Positions 18,007 to 26,097 of a DNA stretch of 64,000 nucleotides are shown here, one piece after another (the stretch's first letter is position 1; every line of letters begins with the position of its first letter). Below the pieces are notes generated by a model. It saw only the letters and a program-made list of their open reading frames with translations. It searched no databases and was not told the origin of the DNA. The translations under genes were made by a program, and so were the position numbers. Source of the DNA: Acidimicrobiaceae bacterium (lineage in GTDB: Bacteria > Actinomycetota > Acidimicrobiia > Acidimicrobiales > Acidimicrobiaceae); the NCBI GenBank assembly GCA_013044385.1, contig JABEUN010000078.1, positions 1-64,000 of the forward strand, written 5' to 3'.

Positions 18007-19770
18007 TTATTCGATGATCGCTACTACGTCTCCAGATCCGACGGTGTCACCGGCGGCAACCTTGATCTCCTTGACGATGCCGGCCTTCTCCGCGAGTATC
18101 GAGTTCTCCATCTTCATCGCTTCAAGTACGATAACAGGCTGTCCGACCTCGACTGACTGACCCACTTCTACTACCACTTTGACTACAGTCCCCTGCATCG
18201 GGACAGTGACCTTGCCGGAGCCAGCGCCAGGAGATCCCCGGCCGGCCGAGCTGGAAGAGCGAGTCCTCGTTCCCGCTTCTTGCTTTGGCTTTAAGGATGT
18301 GGCGGTCATATGCGGGAGCCTCAGTTTTACCGAAAAGCGCTTTCCGTTCACTTCGGCTACTACGGTCTGTTCGCTGATCTCAGCCTTTGTTCCATCGGGG
18401 GCATCTGGAACTGGGAGTTGGAGGGATTTGATTGAATCGAGCCCCTCGACCCACTTGGTCGAGTGCTTAGAATTCTTGAAATCTGGGTCGGCTAGGATCA
18501 GGAGTTGGGCTGGAATGGTCGTCTTTATGCCTTCGATCTCAGTCTCGCGGAGAGCGCGAATCATCTTATTTATGGCACTAGGACGATCCTCGCCCCAGAC
18601 GATCAGCTTCGCCACGAGGTTGTCGTAGAATTGCGAGACGGTGTCTCCGGCATCGTATCCTGAGTCGGTCCGTACGCCGAAACCGTCGGGCCTAGTGAAT
18701 TTGGTAATGGTTCCCGGAGCGGGGAGGAACTTCCCACCCGAAGGGTCCTCGGCATTGATTCGGCATTCAATCGCCGCTCCACGCCGAACAATCTCGTCCT
18801 GTGTGAAAGGCAATTGATGTCCTGCGGCGATGGCGATCTGGAGCGCTACTAGATCCTTGCCAACAACCAGCTCGGTTACGGGATGTTCAACCTGAAGTCG
18901 AGTGTTCATCTCCAAGAAGTAGAACTCGCCTTCTTGGTATAGAAATTCGACGGTACCGGCGTTTCGATACCCGCAAGCTAGAGCGACCTTGACCGCCGCT
19001 TCGCCCATTGCCTGTCGAACGTCGTCCGGAAAATCGGGTGCTGGGGACTCTTCAATTAGTTTCTGATGGCGCCTTTGGCAGCTGCAGTCGCGCTCGCCCA
19101 GCCAGACGCCGTTCCCTTGAGAGTCGCAGAATATCTGCATCTCGATATGGCGAGGCCAAGTCAAATAACGTTCGATGTAGCACTCTGATCTGCCGAACGC
19201 CTTCTCGGCTTCCCTCTGGGCGGATTCGAGTGCTGCCTCGGCCTCAGACCCGGAGTTGACTACCCTCATACCTCGGCCGCCGCCTCCATACGCCGCCTTG
19301 ATCGCTACTGGCCAGCCGAACTCCTCGCCGAAGGCGATTATCTCTGTGTGGTCAGATAGTGGTTTGGTCGTACCCGGAACACCGCGCACCCCGGCAGCCT
19401 GTGCCGCGATGCGGGACGAGATCTTATCCCCCATGACTTCGATTGCCTCGGGCGGGGGTCCGATGAATGTGACACCCGAGTCGGTAATTGCTCGAGCAAA
19501 GTCGGCGTTCTCCGAGAAGAATCCGTAGCCAGGATGGAGTGCGTCGGCGCCTGACTTCGCGAGAACTTCGAGAATCTTCTCTGTGTTCAGGTAGCTCTCT
19601 GCTGCGGTCTGACCGCCAAGTGCAAACGCTTCGTCTGCATAGCGGACGTGGAGGGCATCTCTGTCGAGGTCTGAATAAACCGCAACCGTGGGTATGCCGA
19701 GTTCCTTGGCAGTTCTGATGATCCTGACCGCTATCTCGCCTCGGTTCGCCACCAGCAGTTTCTTGAACAA
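18007..19770 (-). CDS. Acetyl/propionyl-CoA carboxylase alpha chain (biotin carboxylase + BCCP)
   Basis: About 587 residues. The biotin carboxylase part begins with FKKLLVANRGEIAVRI, has the ATP-grasp loop AAYGGGGRGMRVV and EMNTRLQVEHPVTE. A linker of about 70 residues leads to the biotinyl domain with EAMKMENS, where Lys carries biotin. This is the AccA3-type chain of actinobacterial acyl-CoA carboxylases; it needs a separate carboxyltransferase beta chain, not present here. TTG 19770 is chosen because AGGAAGG lies six bases upstream; an upstream start at 19818 would overlap birA. Propionyl-CoA carboxylation would feed the mutase at 13.8 kb. The biotin ligase gene is head-to-head with it. 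Confidence 0.93.
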   Translation of the reverse strand: MFKKLLVANRGEIAVRIIRTAKELGIPTVAVYSDLDRDALHVRYADEAFALGGQTAAESYLNTEKILEVLAKSGADALHPGYGFFSENADFARAITDSGVTFIGPPPEAIEVMGDKISSRIAAQAAGVRGVPGTTKPLSDHTEIIAFGEEFGWPVAIKAAYGGGGRGMRVVNSGSEAEAALESAQREAEKAFGRSECYIERYLTWPRHIEMQIFCDSQGNGVWLGERDCSCQRRHQKLIEESPAPDFPDDVRQAMGEAAVKVALACGYRNAGTVEFLYQEGEFYFLEMNTRLQVEHPVTELVVGKDLVALQIAIAAGHQLPFTQDEIVRRGAAIECRINAEDPSGGKFLPAPGTITKFTRPDGFGVRTDSGYDAGDTVSQFYDNLVAKLIVWGEDRPSAINKMIRALRETEIEGIKTTIPAQLLILADPDFKNSKHSTKWVEGLDSIKSLQLPVPDAPDGTKAEISEQTVVAEVNGKRFSVKLRLPHMTATSLKPKQEAGTRTRSSSSAGRGSPGAGSGKVTVPMQGTVVKVVVEVGQSVEVGQPVIVLEAMKMENSILAEKAGIVKEIKVAAGDTVGSGDVVAIIE

Positions 19771-19806
19771 CTTGAACCTTCCTAGCTCCGGATTAACCTT
19801 GTCTGT

Positions 19807-20607
19807 GTGAATGACCACTTCGATACAGCAGACCAGACGCCATCGCCAAGTCTGAAGCTTCTTCGATTCGAGGTTGAACGTCTCGAATCGGTGGACTCCA
19901 CCAATCGCTATATCCTAGACCGCGCGAGCTCGGGTGCTAGTGAGGGCCTAGTTATAGTTGCCGACCACCAGTCGAGTGGGAGGGGCCGTCTGGAGAGGAC
20001 GTGGGATGCTCCCGTGGGTGCGTCCCTCTTAATGTCTGTTCTCCTGAGGCCAACGCTAAAGATCGAGGAACTCCATGTGCTCAACATGGCCGCAGGTGTA
20101 GCGATGGCCAAGGCAGTCATGAGTTTGCATCCACAGTTATCTATCGGACTCAAGTGGCCGAACGATCTCTACTCAGAGAACCGAAAGTTGGGGGGGATCC
20201 TTACTGAGTCCATTATCTCTAACGAGCAGGTAACCGTGGCCGTGGGAATCGGCGTCAATCTCGACTGGACACCTGAGCAACTTGGTGCTCTTGGAAGGCC
20301 AGCAGCGTCTGTCTCCTCGTTAGTGGGCGCACCTTCAGCGGGTCGGGAGGCAGTTCTGAAGGCGTTTCTTGATGAGTACGGGAGCATCTACCGCTCACTA
20401 TCCAGCTTCGAAGGCAGGGCGACGATCTCATCGGAATACCGTAAGTACTGTGTGACAATCGGCCAGATGGTAAGTGTGGAGATGGCCGATGACTCCTTTG
20501 TTGGCGTAGCTCTCGACGTTGCGCCGGGCGGCGAGCTCATGGTGGCCATCGACAGCTGTGTCAGGATGGTGTCGACCGGGGATGTTGTCCATTTAAACAT
20601 GCTCTGA
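19807..20607 (+). CDS. birA: Biotin--[acyl-CoA-carboxylase] ligase, catalytic-only
   Basis: 266 residues with the biotinyl-AMP signature SSGRGRLERTW, followed by the lysine loop KWPNDLYSENRKLGG and a small C-terminal SH3-like domain. It attaches biotin to the Lys of the BCCP domain. There is no N-terminal winged-helix domain, so it is not a repressor of the E. coli BirA kind. The start taken is GTG 19807. The gene lies back to back with the carboxylase alpha chain, its main substrate, with about 36 nt between starts, so the two may share a promoter region. Confidence 0.93.
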   Translation: MNDHFDTADQTPSPSLKLLRFEVERLESVDSTNRYILDRASSGASEGLVIVADHQSSGRGRLERTWDAPVGASLLMSVLLRPTLKIEELHVLNMAAGVAMAKAVMSLHPQLSIGLKWPNDLYSENRKLGGILTESIISNEQVTVAVGIGVNLDWTPEQLGALGRPAASVSSLVGAPSAGREAVLKAFLDEYGSIYRSLSSFEGRATISSEYRKYCVTIGQMVSVEMADDSFVGVALDVAPGGELMVAIDSCVRMVSTGDVVHLNML

Positions 20608-20734
20608 TTCTGCGTCTTGTCACAATTCCGGCGATCCAGAACGAGGCTGTCAACTGGGTGCGGATAGGTCCTACAACTCAAATCGACCGCCGAAGGTATT
20701 TGTTTGACGTGCCGTAGATTGACTCTTGGCTGGC

Positions 20735-20750
20735 CGGTTTTCGAAAACCG
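20735..20750. promoter_or_regulatory. Perfect 16-bp palindrome upstream of rmlA
   Basis: CGGTTTTCGAAAACCG is identical to its reverse complement. It lies in the 294-nt gene-free stretch between birA and rmlA (20608-20901), 150 nt before the rmlA start. A self-complementary 16-mer of this kind is typical of a dimeric repressor operator, but no regulator gene is adjacent. The rest of the stretch holds the iron-box-like site at 20861 and nothing else I can name. Confidence 0.4.
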
Positions 20751-20860
20751 CCGAACCTCCTCCGAAAAGAAGGTCGACAGAGGTATGAACCTCTAGGAAG
20801 CTGAGATTTGGGGTCCGCCGAATCTTTACACTCACAGTGCCCGACATCTGAAACCGAAGG

Positions 20861-20879
20861 TGGGCTTAGGCTAACCTGA
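20861..20879. promoter_or_regulatory. Candidate IdeR/DtxR iron box before rmlA
   Basis: The 19-mer TGGGCTTAGGCTAACCTGA matches the published mycobacterial IdeR consensus TTAGGTTAGGCTAACCTAA at 15 of 19 positions by my own alignment, including an unbroken central TTAGGCTAACCT. It ends 22 nt before the rmlA start codon, where a bound repressor would block transcription or initiation. Binding is inferred only; a chance match in a window of this size is not excluded. Confidence 0.4.
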
Positions 20880-20901
20880 GCTGCAGCCACTCAAGGGGAA
20901 T

Positions 20902-22005
20902 ATGGACGTGTCGACCGAAGGTTCAAAGATTAAGGCGCTTGTGCTTGCCGGGGGAACAGGATCCCGACTGAGGCCTATTACCTACACGTCGGCGAAACAG
21001 CTGGTGCCCATCGCAAACAAACCGATCCTCTTCTATGGTCTGGAATCGATAGCGAATTCAGGCGTCACAGAGGTCGGGGTGATTGTCGGAGATACCAGAG
21101 CCGAGGTGATGGAGGCACTCGGCGATGGGTCGAGGTTCGGGCTAAAGATTACATACATCCCGCAGGACAAGCCGCTCGGTCTGGCTCACTGTGTCGTCAT
21201 TGCGCAGGACTTTCTTGGCGATGATGACTTCGTCATGTACCTAGGTGACAACTTCATCCTGTCAGGTATAGACGACTTCGTCCAGGCATTCAGGGATAGG
21301 ACCGACGGGACCTGTGCACAGATTCTGCTGGCTAGGGTTCCAGACCCACAACGATTTGGGGTAGCCGAACTCGACGAGTTCGGGCGTGTGTTGAGGCTCG
21401 TCGAGAAGCCGCCGGTTCCGCCATCAGACCTGGCCCTGGTCGGTGTCTACCTATTTGATAAATCCATCCATGACGCAGTCAGATCTATCTACCCGTCCGC
21501 TCGAAATGAGCTAGAGATTACCGACGCCATCGACTACCTGATCACCCAGGGTCGGAGGGTGGAGAGCCGGATCGTAGAGGGTTACTGGAAGGATCTTGGA
21601 GAGCCGGAGGCGCTCCTCGAAGGAAACAGGTTGGCCCTCGAGATGATAGCGCCGATGATTTCGGGAACGGTCGACTCTTCCTCTCGTATAGAGGGGAGGG
21701 TGGTGATCGAACTAGGAGCCCAAGTGCGCTCGTCACTTGTGAGGGGACCGGCGATCATCGGTGCCGGCGCCGTGATAGAAGAGAGCTTCGTCGGGCCCTA
21801 TACGGCGATTGGTCAGGGCTGCGTGATAACGCGGAGCGAGGTGGAGAACTCCATCATTTTGAACGAGAGTCGGGTTTCCGACATAGTCAGAATGGAGGGG
21901 TCGATCATAGGTAAGCGTGCAGTTGTGGGGCAGAGAAGGTCTCTTCCGTCGGCCTCGCGTCTTGTCATTGGGGACAATTCAACCGTGGAGTTCCACCGGG
22001 GATAG
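20902..22005 (+). CDS. rmlA: Glucose-1-phosphate thymidylyltransferase, long form
   Basis: 367 residues. The nucleotidyltransferase domain begins with LVLAGGTGSRLRPITYTSAK and includes QDKPLGLAHCVVIAQ and YLGDNF, as in RmlA. After EGYWKDLGEPEALLEGN, a C-terminal left-handed beta-helix of hexapeptide repeats (about 250-350) distinguishes it from the 290-residue short RmlA and resembles StrD-type enzymes. It makes dTDP-glucose, the first step towards dTDP-deoxysugars. ATG 20902 has AAGGGGAA upstream. It starts the deoxysugar region that continues with rmlB and rmlD, interrupted only by the oppositely oriented diguanylate cyclase. Confidence 0.9.
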   Translation: MDVSTEGSKIKALVLAGGTGSRLRPITYTSAKQLVPIANKPILFYGLESIANSGVTEVGVIVGDTRAEVMEALGDGSRFGLKITYIPQDKPLGLAHCVVIAQDFLGDDDFVMYLGDNFILSGIDDFVQAFRDRTDGTCAQILLARVPDPQRFGVAELDEFGRVLRLVEKPPVPPSDLALVGVYLFDKSIHDAVRSIYPSARNELEITDAIDYLITQGRRVESRIVEGYWKDLGEPEALLEGNRLALEMIAPMISGTVDSSSRIEGRVVIELGAQVRSSLVRGPAIIGAGAVIEESFVGPYTAIGQGCVITRSEVENSIILNESRVSDIVRMEGSIIGKRAVVGQRRSLPSASRLVIGDNSTVEFHRG

Positions 22006-22009
22006 CTGA

Positions 22010-22768
22010 TTAAGGTCGACTCTCTGCCCAAACAATCTGTCCGCCACCCCTCCGTTTGGCTTCGTATAAAGCCTCGTCTGCCAGCCTCAATATGGTGTTG
22101 ATATCATCTCCTTGCCTCGATGGAGAGATGCCGACGGAGAACTTCCATGGCGTCTTAGACATGATTCGGTCCGCCAAAAGCGAACTCGTCGGCCGATTTG
22201 TGTTGTCGAAGAGAAAGACGAACTCGTCTCCGCCAATTCGAAAAAGGTAGTCGGTAGCGCGCATGTTCTCCAGCCAGACCTTTGCAACTTCCTTCAACAG
22301 AGCGTCACCAGCTAGGTGACCCTTCGAGTCATTCAGGTCCTTGAAGTGGTCTAGGTCGACTATCGCAAGGGTGAATCCGGGCCCTCCCCGAGAAGCCCTG
22401 GCCAGTTCTTTGTCTGCCACCGCCATGAAACCTCTCCGGTTCATCAGACCGGTCAGATGGTCCGTCTCGATCAATCGATCAGTGGCCAGACGGAGACGTG
22501 ACATCTCGAAGTAGATGGCGAAAGAGGTCACAGTTACCAGTATCCAGGGAGCCATCGGTTGGCGCACATGGGAGCTGATAAGTCCTAGCAGGTATGAGAC
22601 GGACGACAGACCTTCTAGGGCCAGGCCCACCCGCCTTTGTACTGCGAAGGATAGGTATGCAGCCAGCCAGACGTAGAAGAAGCCTGTTGCCAAAGCGTCG
22701 ACGCGGGCGTCTGTGACGGAGGAGGAGATTCCAAACAGGAAAATAAGCAAAGTTGAGCAGATTATCAA
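22010..22768 (-). CDS. GGDEF diguanylate cyclase (3' part of a split gene)
   Basis: 252 residues from a TTG at 22768. Several hydrophobic segments (LIICSTLLIFLFGI, FFYVWLAAYLSFAV, APWILVTVTSFAIYF) precede a complete GGDEF domain: DHLTGLMNRRGF, IVDLDHFKDLND, then RIGGDEFVFLF, the active-site loop of cyclases that make cyclic di-GMP. RATD sits five residues before GGDEF and fits the inhibitory RxxD site. The frame continues upstream in the same phase through a single TGA (22799-22801) into a further membrane region (22802-23044). The TTG start is therefore doubtful and this is probably the rear part of one broken gene. It is convergent with rmlA, four bases apart. Confidence 0.8.
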   Translation of the reverse strand: MIICSTLLIFLFGISSSVTDARVDALATGFFYVWLAAYLSFAVQRRVGLALEGLSSVSYLLGLISSHVRQPMAPWILVTVTSFAIYFEMSRLRLATDRLIETDHLTGLMNRRGFMAVADKELARASRGGPGFTLAIVDLDHFKDLNDSKGHLAGDALLKEVAKVWLENMRATDYLFRIGGDEFVFLFDNTNRPTSSLLADRIMSKTPWKFSVGISPSRQGDDINTILRLADEALYEAKRRGGGQIVWAESRP

Positions 22769-22798
22769 GGTGGTCGGAGAACGGTTGGCCCGAAGGAA

Positions 22799-23044
22799 TC
22801 AGATGACGAGTGCGAATAAAAGGATCGCGATGGCCACGCCGGTCTGGAAGTGTTCGTCAGTCGGTCCAAGGTTCCATAAGTAGGCGAAGGTGAGGCGTAG
22901 ACCAGCCGCAACGGCCGCAAGAACCGAGAGCCCAATGAGTCCCACCGGACTCTGGGTGCCGTGCAAATGCTGTGCTTTGCTTGGGGCGCGATCCCCACCA
23001 GCCCTGCCCAATCGGGCCTGCACTAGTTTGGACGTCGTCGGCAT
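22799..23044 (-). pseudogene. N-terminal fragment of the GGDEF protein, ended by in-frame TGA
   Basis: 81 residues ending in TGA at 22799-22801. A charged N-terminus is followed by two hydrophobic segments (GLIGLSVLAAVAAGLRLTFAY and VAIAILLFALVI). The frame is the same as that of the GGDEF gene downstream (23044 and 22768 differ by 276, a multiple of 3), and only ten sense codons separate the TGA from the annotated TTG. Reading through would give a 344-residue membrane-sensor GGDEF protein with a continuous helix across the stop. A nonsense mutation, or a sequence error at this base, explains it best. Confidence 0.6.
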
Positions 23045-23198
23045 AAACCCCAGGGCAACTCCGTTCTTGGTGAGGCTCCTTTGAGTATTTCAAATATATC
23101 AACCTGAGATTTGGCTGGGTTGGGGATCCGAGGCATTTGTTTGCCGGACTGCGCCTGTTGTGGGTGCGATCGAAAGGTTAATCGTTCTGGTGTCCAGC

Positions 23199-23226
23199 TA
23201 GTGCGGCGCCTCACGCGCTCGCACTA
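23199..23226. other. Stem-loop upstream of rmlB
   Basis: TAGTGCG (23199-23205) pairs with CGCACTA (23220-23226) around 14 bases. It lies 65 nt before the rmlB start, in the leader between the split GGDEF gene and rmlB. There is no T-run, so it is not a typical terminator; an operator or leader structure is possible. The remaining bases 23045-23290 show nothing I can name. Confidence 0.3.
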
Positions 23227-23290
23227 CATCTAAGACTAGGATATCTCGCCGTTGGCTCGATTCTCGGCTGAATCAACTGGAGGTGGATGG

Positions 23291-24292
23291 GTGAACATTC
23301 TGATAACTGGTGGAGCGGGATTCATAGGATCAAACTTCGCCAGGTACTGGGTGGACGAGCATCCTTCCGATCGGGTTGTGGTGCTGGATGTGCTCACCTA
23401 CGCCGGTTGCCGCGAGTCGCTGGAAGATATTGCAGACAGAATCCATTTCGTTCGGGCGGACATTGGTGATCTCTCCGCTGTCGAGAAAACACTGAGGGAA
23501 TACTCAGTGGATGTAATTGTGAACTTCGCTGCAGAGTCACACAACTCGCTTGCGATCATCGATCCGACCAGATTCTTTCAGACGAATGTGATTGGGACAC
23601 AGCAGATACTCGAGGCAGCACGGCGGGTTGGCGTAGGTAGGTTCCACCACGTATCGACCTGCGAAGTCTATGGCGACCTGGATCTTGATGCTACAGACGC
23701 GTTCACCGAGGAGTCGCCCTATTTGCCAAGGACGCCGTATAACGCATCCAAGGCAGGCGCAGATCACGCTGTGAGGGCTTACTACTACACCTACGATCTG
23801 CCAATTACCATTACAAACTGCGCGAACAACTACGGTCCTTTCCAGTTTCCCGAGAAGGTAATTCCGCTTTTTGTCACCAACGCACTCGACGACAAACCGC
23901 TACCGCTCTACCAGTCCACTGGTAATCGTAGAGAGTGGCTGTACGTAAGGGACCACGCAACTGCTATCGATGCAGTCATAGATCGAGGTAGAGTTGGCGA
24001 GACCTACCATGTCGGTTCCGGCGTTGAAAAGAGCATTCTCGACATTGCCGACCTTGTCTTGAAGCACCTTGGCAAAGGTGACGATCTGAAGATGATCGTT
24101 CCTGACAGACCCTCCCACGACAGGCGCTATCTACTCGATGCCTCAAAGATCCAGCGGGAGCTCGGATGGGTTCCCTCAGTCGATTTCGAGACGGGCATAT
24201 CTGACACCATCGATTGGTACGTTGAAAACAGGTCATGGTGGGAGCCATTGAAGGGTCGGGCTCCTGTGAATGAGGACTCCTGGAAGGGCTGA
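23291..24292 (+). CDS. rmlB: dTDP-glucose 4,6-dehydratase-like protein with altered triad
   Basis: 333 residues from GTG 23291, which has GGAGG seven bases upstream. It is an extended SDR with NAD loop ILITGGAGFIGSN, active-site YNASK, and NNYGPFQFPEKVIP, all as in RmlB, which converts dTDP-glucose to the 4-keto-6-deoxy sugar. The catalytic STDEVYG of RmlB reads STCEVYG here: Cys 124 replaces the Asp that protonates the leaving hydroxyl, while Glu 125 is kept. The usual AESHVDRS is AESHNSLA. The rmlA and rmlD neighbours support the dTDP-rhamnose assignment, but the substitution leaves room for another sugar nucleotide. Confidence 0.82.
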   Translation: MNILITGGAGFIGSNFARYWVDEHPSDRVVVLDVLTYAGCRESLEDIADRIHFVRADIGDLSAVEKTLREYSVDVIVNFAAESHNSLAIIDPTRFFQTNVIGTQQILEAARRVGVGRFHHVSTCEVYGDLDLDATDAFTEESPYLPRTPYNASKAGADHAVRAYYYTYDLPITITNCANNYGPFQFPEKVIPLFVTNALDDKPLPLYQSTGNRREWLYVRDHATAIDAVIDRGRVGETYHVGSGVEKSILDIADLVLKHLGKGDDLKMIVPDRPSHDRRYLLDASKIQRELGWVPSVDFETGISDTIDWYVENRSWWEPLKGRAPVNEDSWKG

Positions 24293-24295
24293 GAC

Positions 24296-25168
24296 GTGCC
24301 AAATGTACTGATTACTGGTGGAAAGGGACAGCTCGGATTAGAGCTGGCTCAGCGATTCGCTGAGAAGGTTGTTGTCGAGACAACAACCTCCATCGATGTC
24401 GATGAAGTGGACGTCACGAACCGCGATCAGGTCGATGAACTGTTTAGGTTTTTGAGACCCGACATAGTGGTTCATGCCGCAGCCATGACGCAGGTCGACG
24501 CATGCGAGGAGAACGCTGAGACTGCGTTCAAAGTGAACGCACTCGGCACGCGATGGGTGTACGAAGCGTCCCGGTCCATAGGCGCACACATGTGTTACGT
24601 ATCCACCGACTACATATTCGATGGCCAGGCCGACACTGCTTACACGGAGTGGGACACCCCTAACCCAGCGTCTGTCTACGGTAAGTCGAAGCTGGCGGGT
24701 GAGAGGGAGTTGGGTAAGGATGCCCTGATTGTACGGACGTCATGGGTAGTTGGACGTTTTGGGCACAACATGGTGAAAACCATTCTGAAACTAGCCGACT
24801 CTCCTGGCGATCTTAGATTCGTTAATGATCAAGTTGGCTCGCCGACTGTGGCTGGCGACTTGGCCGACAAGATCGTGCAGCTGACGCTGGAGAAACGGAT
24901 TGGCGTCTACAACGTGACTAATTCCGGCCAGACGAGTTGGTACGAGTTGGCGAGGTTCGTGCTCCAATCCGCCGGCCATGACCCTGAGAGAGTCAAGGCG
25001 ATCTCCAGTTCGGAACTACCCAGCGAGCGGAAGGCGCCTAGGCCGAACTACTCGGTGCTTGCACCTACCGCCCTTCGGCTTTCTGATGCCGGCGTTCTTC
25101 CGCATTGGCAGGATTCAATACGCGACCTCGTCCAATACCTGACTATCCAGAAGGGACAGTCTGGGTGA
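24296..25168 (+). CDS. rmlD: dTDP-4-dehydrorhamnose reductase
   Basis: 290 residues from GTG 24296, four bases after rmlB. NADPH loop LITGGKGQLGLEL, VHAAAMTQVDACEEN, YVSTDYIFDG and the catalytic YGKSKLAGE identify RmlD, which reduces dTDP-4-keto-rhamnose to dTDP-L-rhamnose. The C-terminal end GVLPHWQDSIRDLVQYL is typical. Its stop overlaps the GTG of the next gene (GTGA), so rmlB, rmlD and the glycosyltransferase form one operon and are translationally coupled. Confidence 0.92.
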   Translation: MPNVLITGGKGQLGLELAQRFAEKVVVETTTSIDVDEVDVTNRDQVDELFRFLRPDIVVHAAAMTQVDACEENAETAFKVNALGTRWVYEASRSIGAHMCYVSTDYIFDGQADTAYTEWDTPNPASVYGKSKLAGERELGKDALIVRTSWVVGRFGHNMVKTILKLADSPGDLRFVNDQVGSPTVAGDLADKIVQLTLEKRIGVYNVTNSGQTSWYELARFVLQSAGHDPERVKAISSSELPSERKAPRPNYSVLAPTALRLSDAGVLPHWQDSIRDLVQYLTIQKGQSG

Positions 25169-26085
25169 GTATTGATGTAGACCAGGCAGCTGATTCCCCC
25201 GCGGTGAAGGACGGGGCCGGAGTGACCGCTGTCGTGGTCGACTACCGCAGCGGACAGGAGTTGCTAGGAGCCGTCAACTCGATTCTGGACGGTGGAGCGG
25301 AGAAAGTGATTGTGGTCGACAACACTCCAGAGGGCGCCACCGACTCCGTGCTAACTGGTGAGGACCCTCGGGTGTCGGTGGTCCACGCGGGTCGAAATCT
25401 TGGCTACGGTGCGGCCGTCAACCTGGTCTTGCCTTCAATTGATACGCGCTTTGTGCTCATCTCGAACCCCGACATAGTCGTCGAACCCGGAGTCATAGAG
25501 AAGTTGGTGCACCTTCTTAGCGATCGAAGGGTCGGGGTAGTTGGTCCGAAGATATTGAATCCGGACGGGTCGACGTATCCTTCCTTCCGTAATTTCCCCA
25601 CCCTCTTGGAATCAATTGGACACGGGCTCTTGGGGATGATCGCTCCAGGAAACAGATTTTCCGTCAGGTACCGAATGACAGGTGCACGGCCGATTTCCCC
25701 AACGGTTGTACCGTGGATCTCCGGTGCCTTTCTCATGGCCCCAACCGCTTTCCTGAAGAGTATTGGTGGGTTCGATAGCAGCTACTTCATGTACTGCGAG
25801 GACATGGATCTGTGCTTTAGGGCTGAAGCCCGTGGTTACCAAGTGGTCTACGACCCCACGGTATCGGTTACCCATCGACAGGGCCATTCAAGTCGCCAGA
25901 GGGCAGTCAGGTCACTTTATCAACACCACCGCTCGATGTGGATCTTTGCCACCACCCACGAGAAGAGCATTTTTGCACAGTGGTTGGGTTTTTTTGGACT
26001 GGCGAGCCGCTTCGGAGTGCTGGCGAGTGTCTCATTGGTTAAGGGGTACATGAATAATGCTAGGGGGAACGATGATTCCAACTAG
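25165..26085 (+). CDS. Family 2 glycosyltransferase, WbbL/rhamnosyltransferase-like
   Basis: 306 residues; GTG 25165 overlaps the rmlD stop. GT-A fold features: AVVVDYRSGQELLGAVNS, nucleotide-binding NLGYGAAVN, SNPDIVV in the DxD position, and the acceptor-side GGFDSSYFMYCEDMDLCF. Its place after rmlD matches wbbL1 next to rmlD in Mycobacterium, which adds rhamnose to the cell-wall linker, so transfer of dTDP-rhamnose to a lipid-linked acceptor at the inner membrane face is likely. The acceptor in this organism is unknown. No membrane helix is evident. Confidence 0.85.
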   Translation: MSIDVDQAADSPAVKDGAGVTAVVVDYRSGQELLGAVNSILDGGAEKVIVVDNTPEGATDSVLTGEDPRVSVVHAGRNLGYGAAVNLVLPSIDTRFVLISNPDIVVEPGVIEKLVHLLSDRRVGVVGPKILNPDGSTYPSFRNFPTLLESIGHGLLGMIAPGNRFSVRYRMTGARPISPTVVPWISGAFLMAPTAFLKSIGGFDSSYFMYCEDMDLCFRAEARGYQVVYDPTVSVTHRQGHSSRQRAVRSLYQHHRSMWIFATTHEKSIFAQWLGFFGLASRFGVLASVSLVKGYMNNARGNDDSN

Positions 26086-26097
26086 GGTGATGCCGTC

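Noticed and set aside
22799-22801. TGA as a selenocysteine codon
   Set aside because: No SECIS-like hairpin is visible after it, the residue lies in a hydrophobic segment, and GGDEF proteins are not selenoproteins. Mutation or error is simpler.
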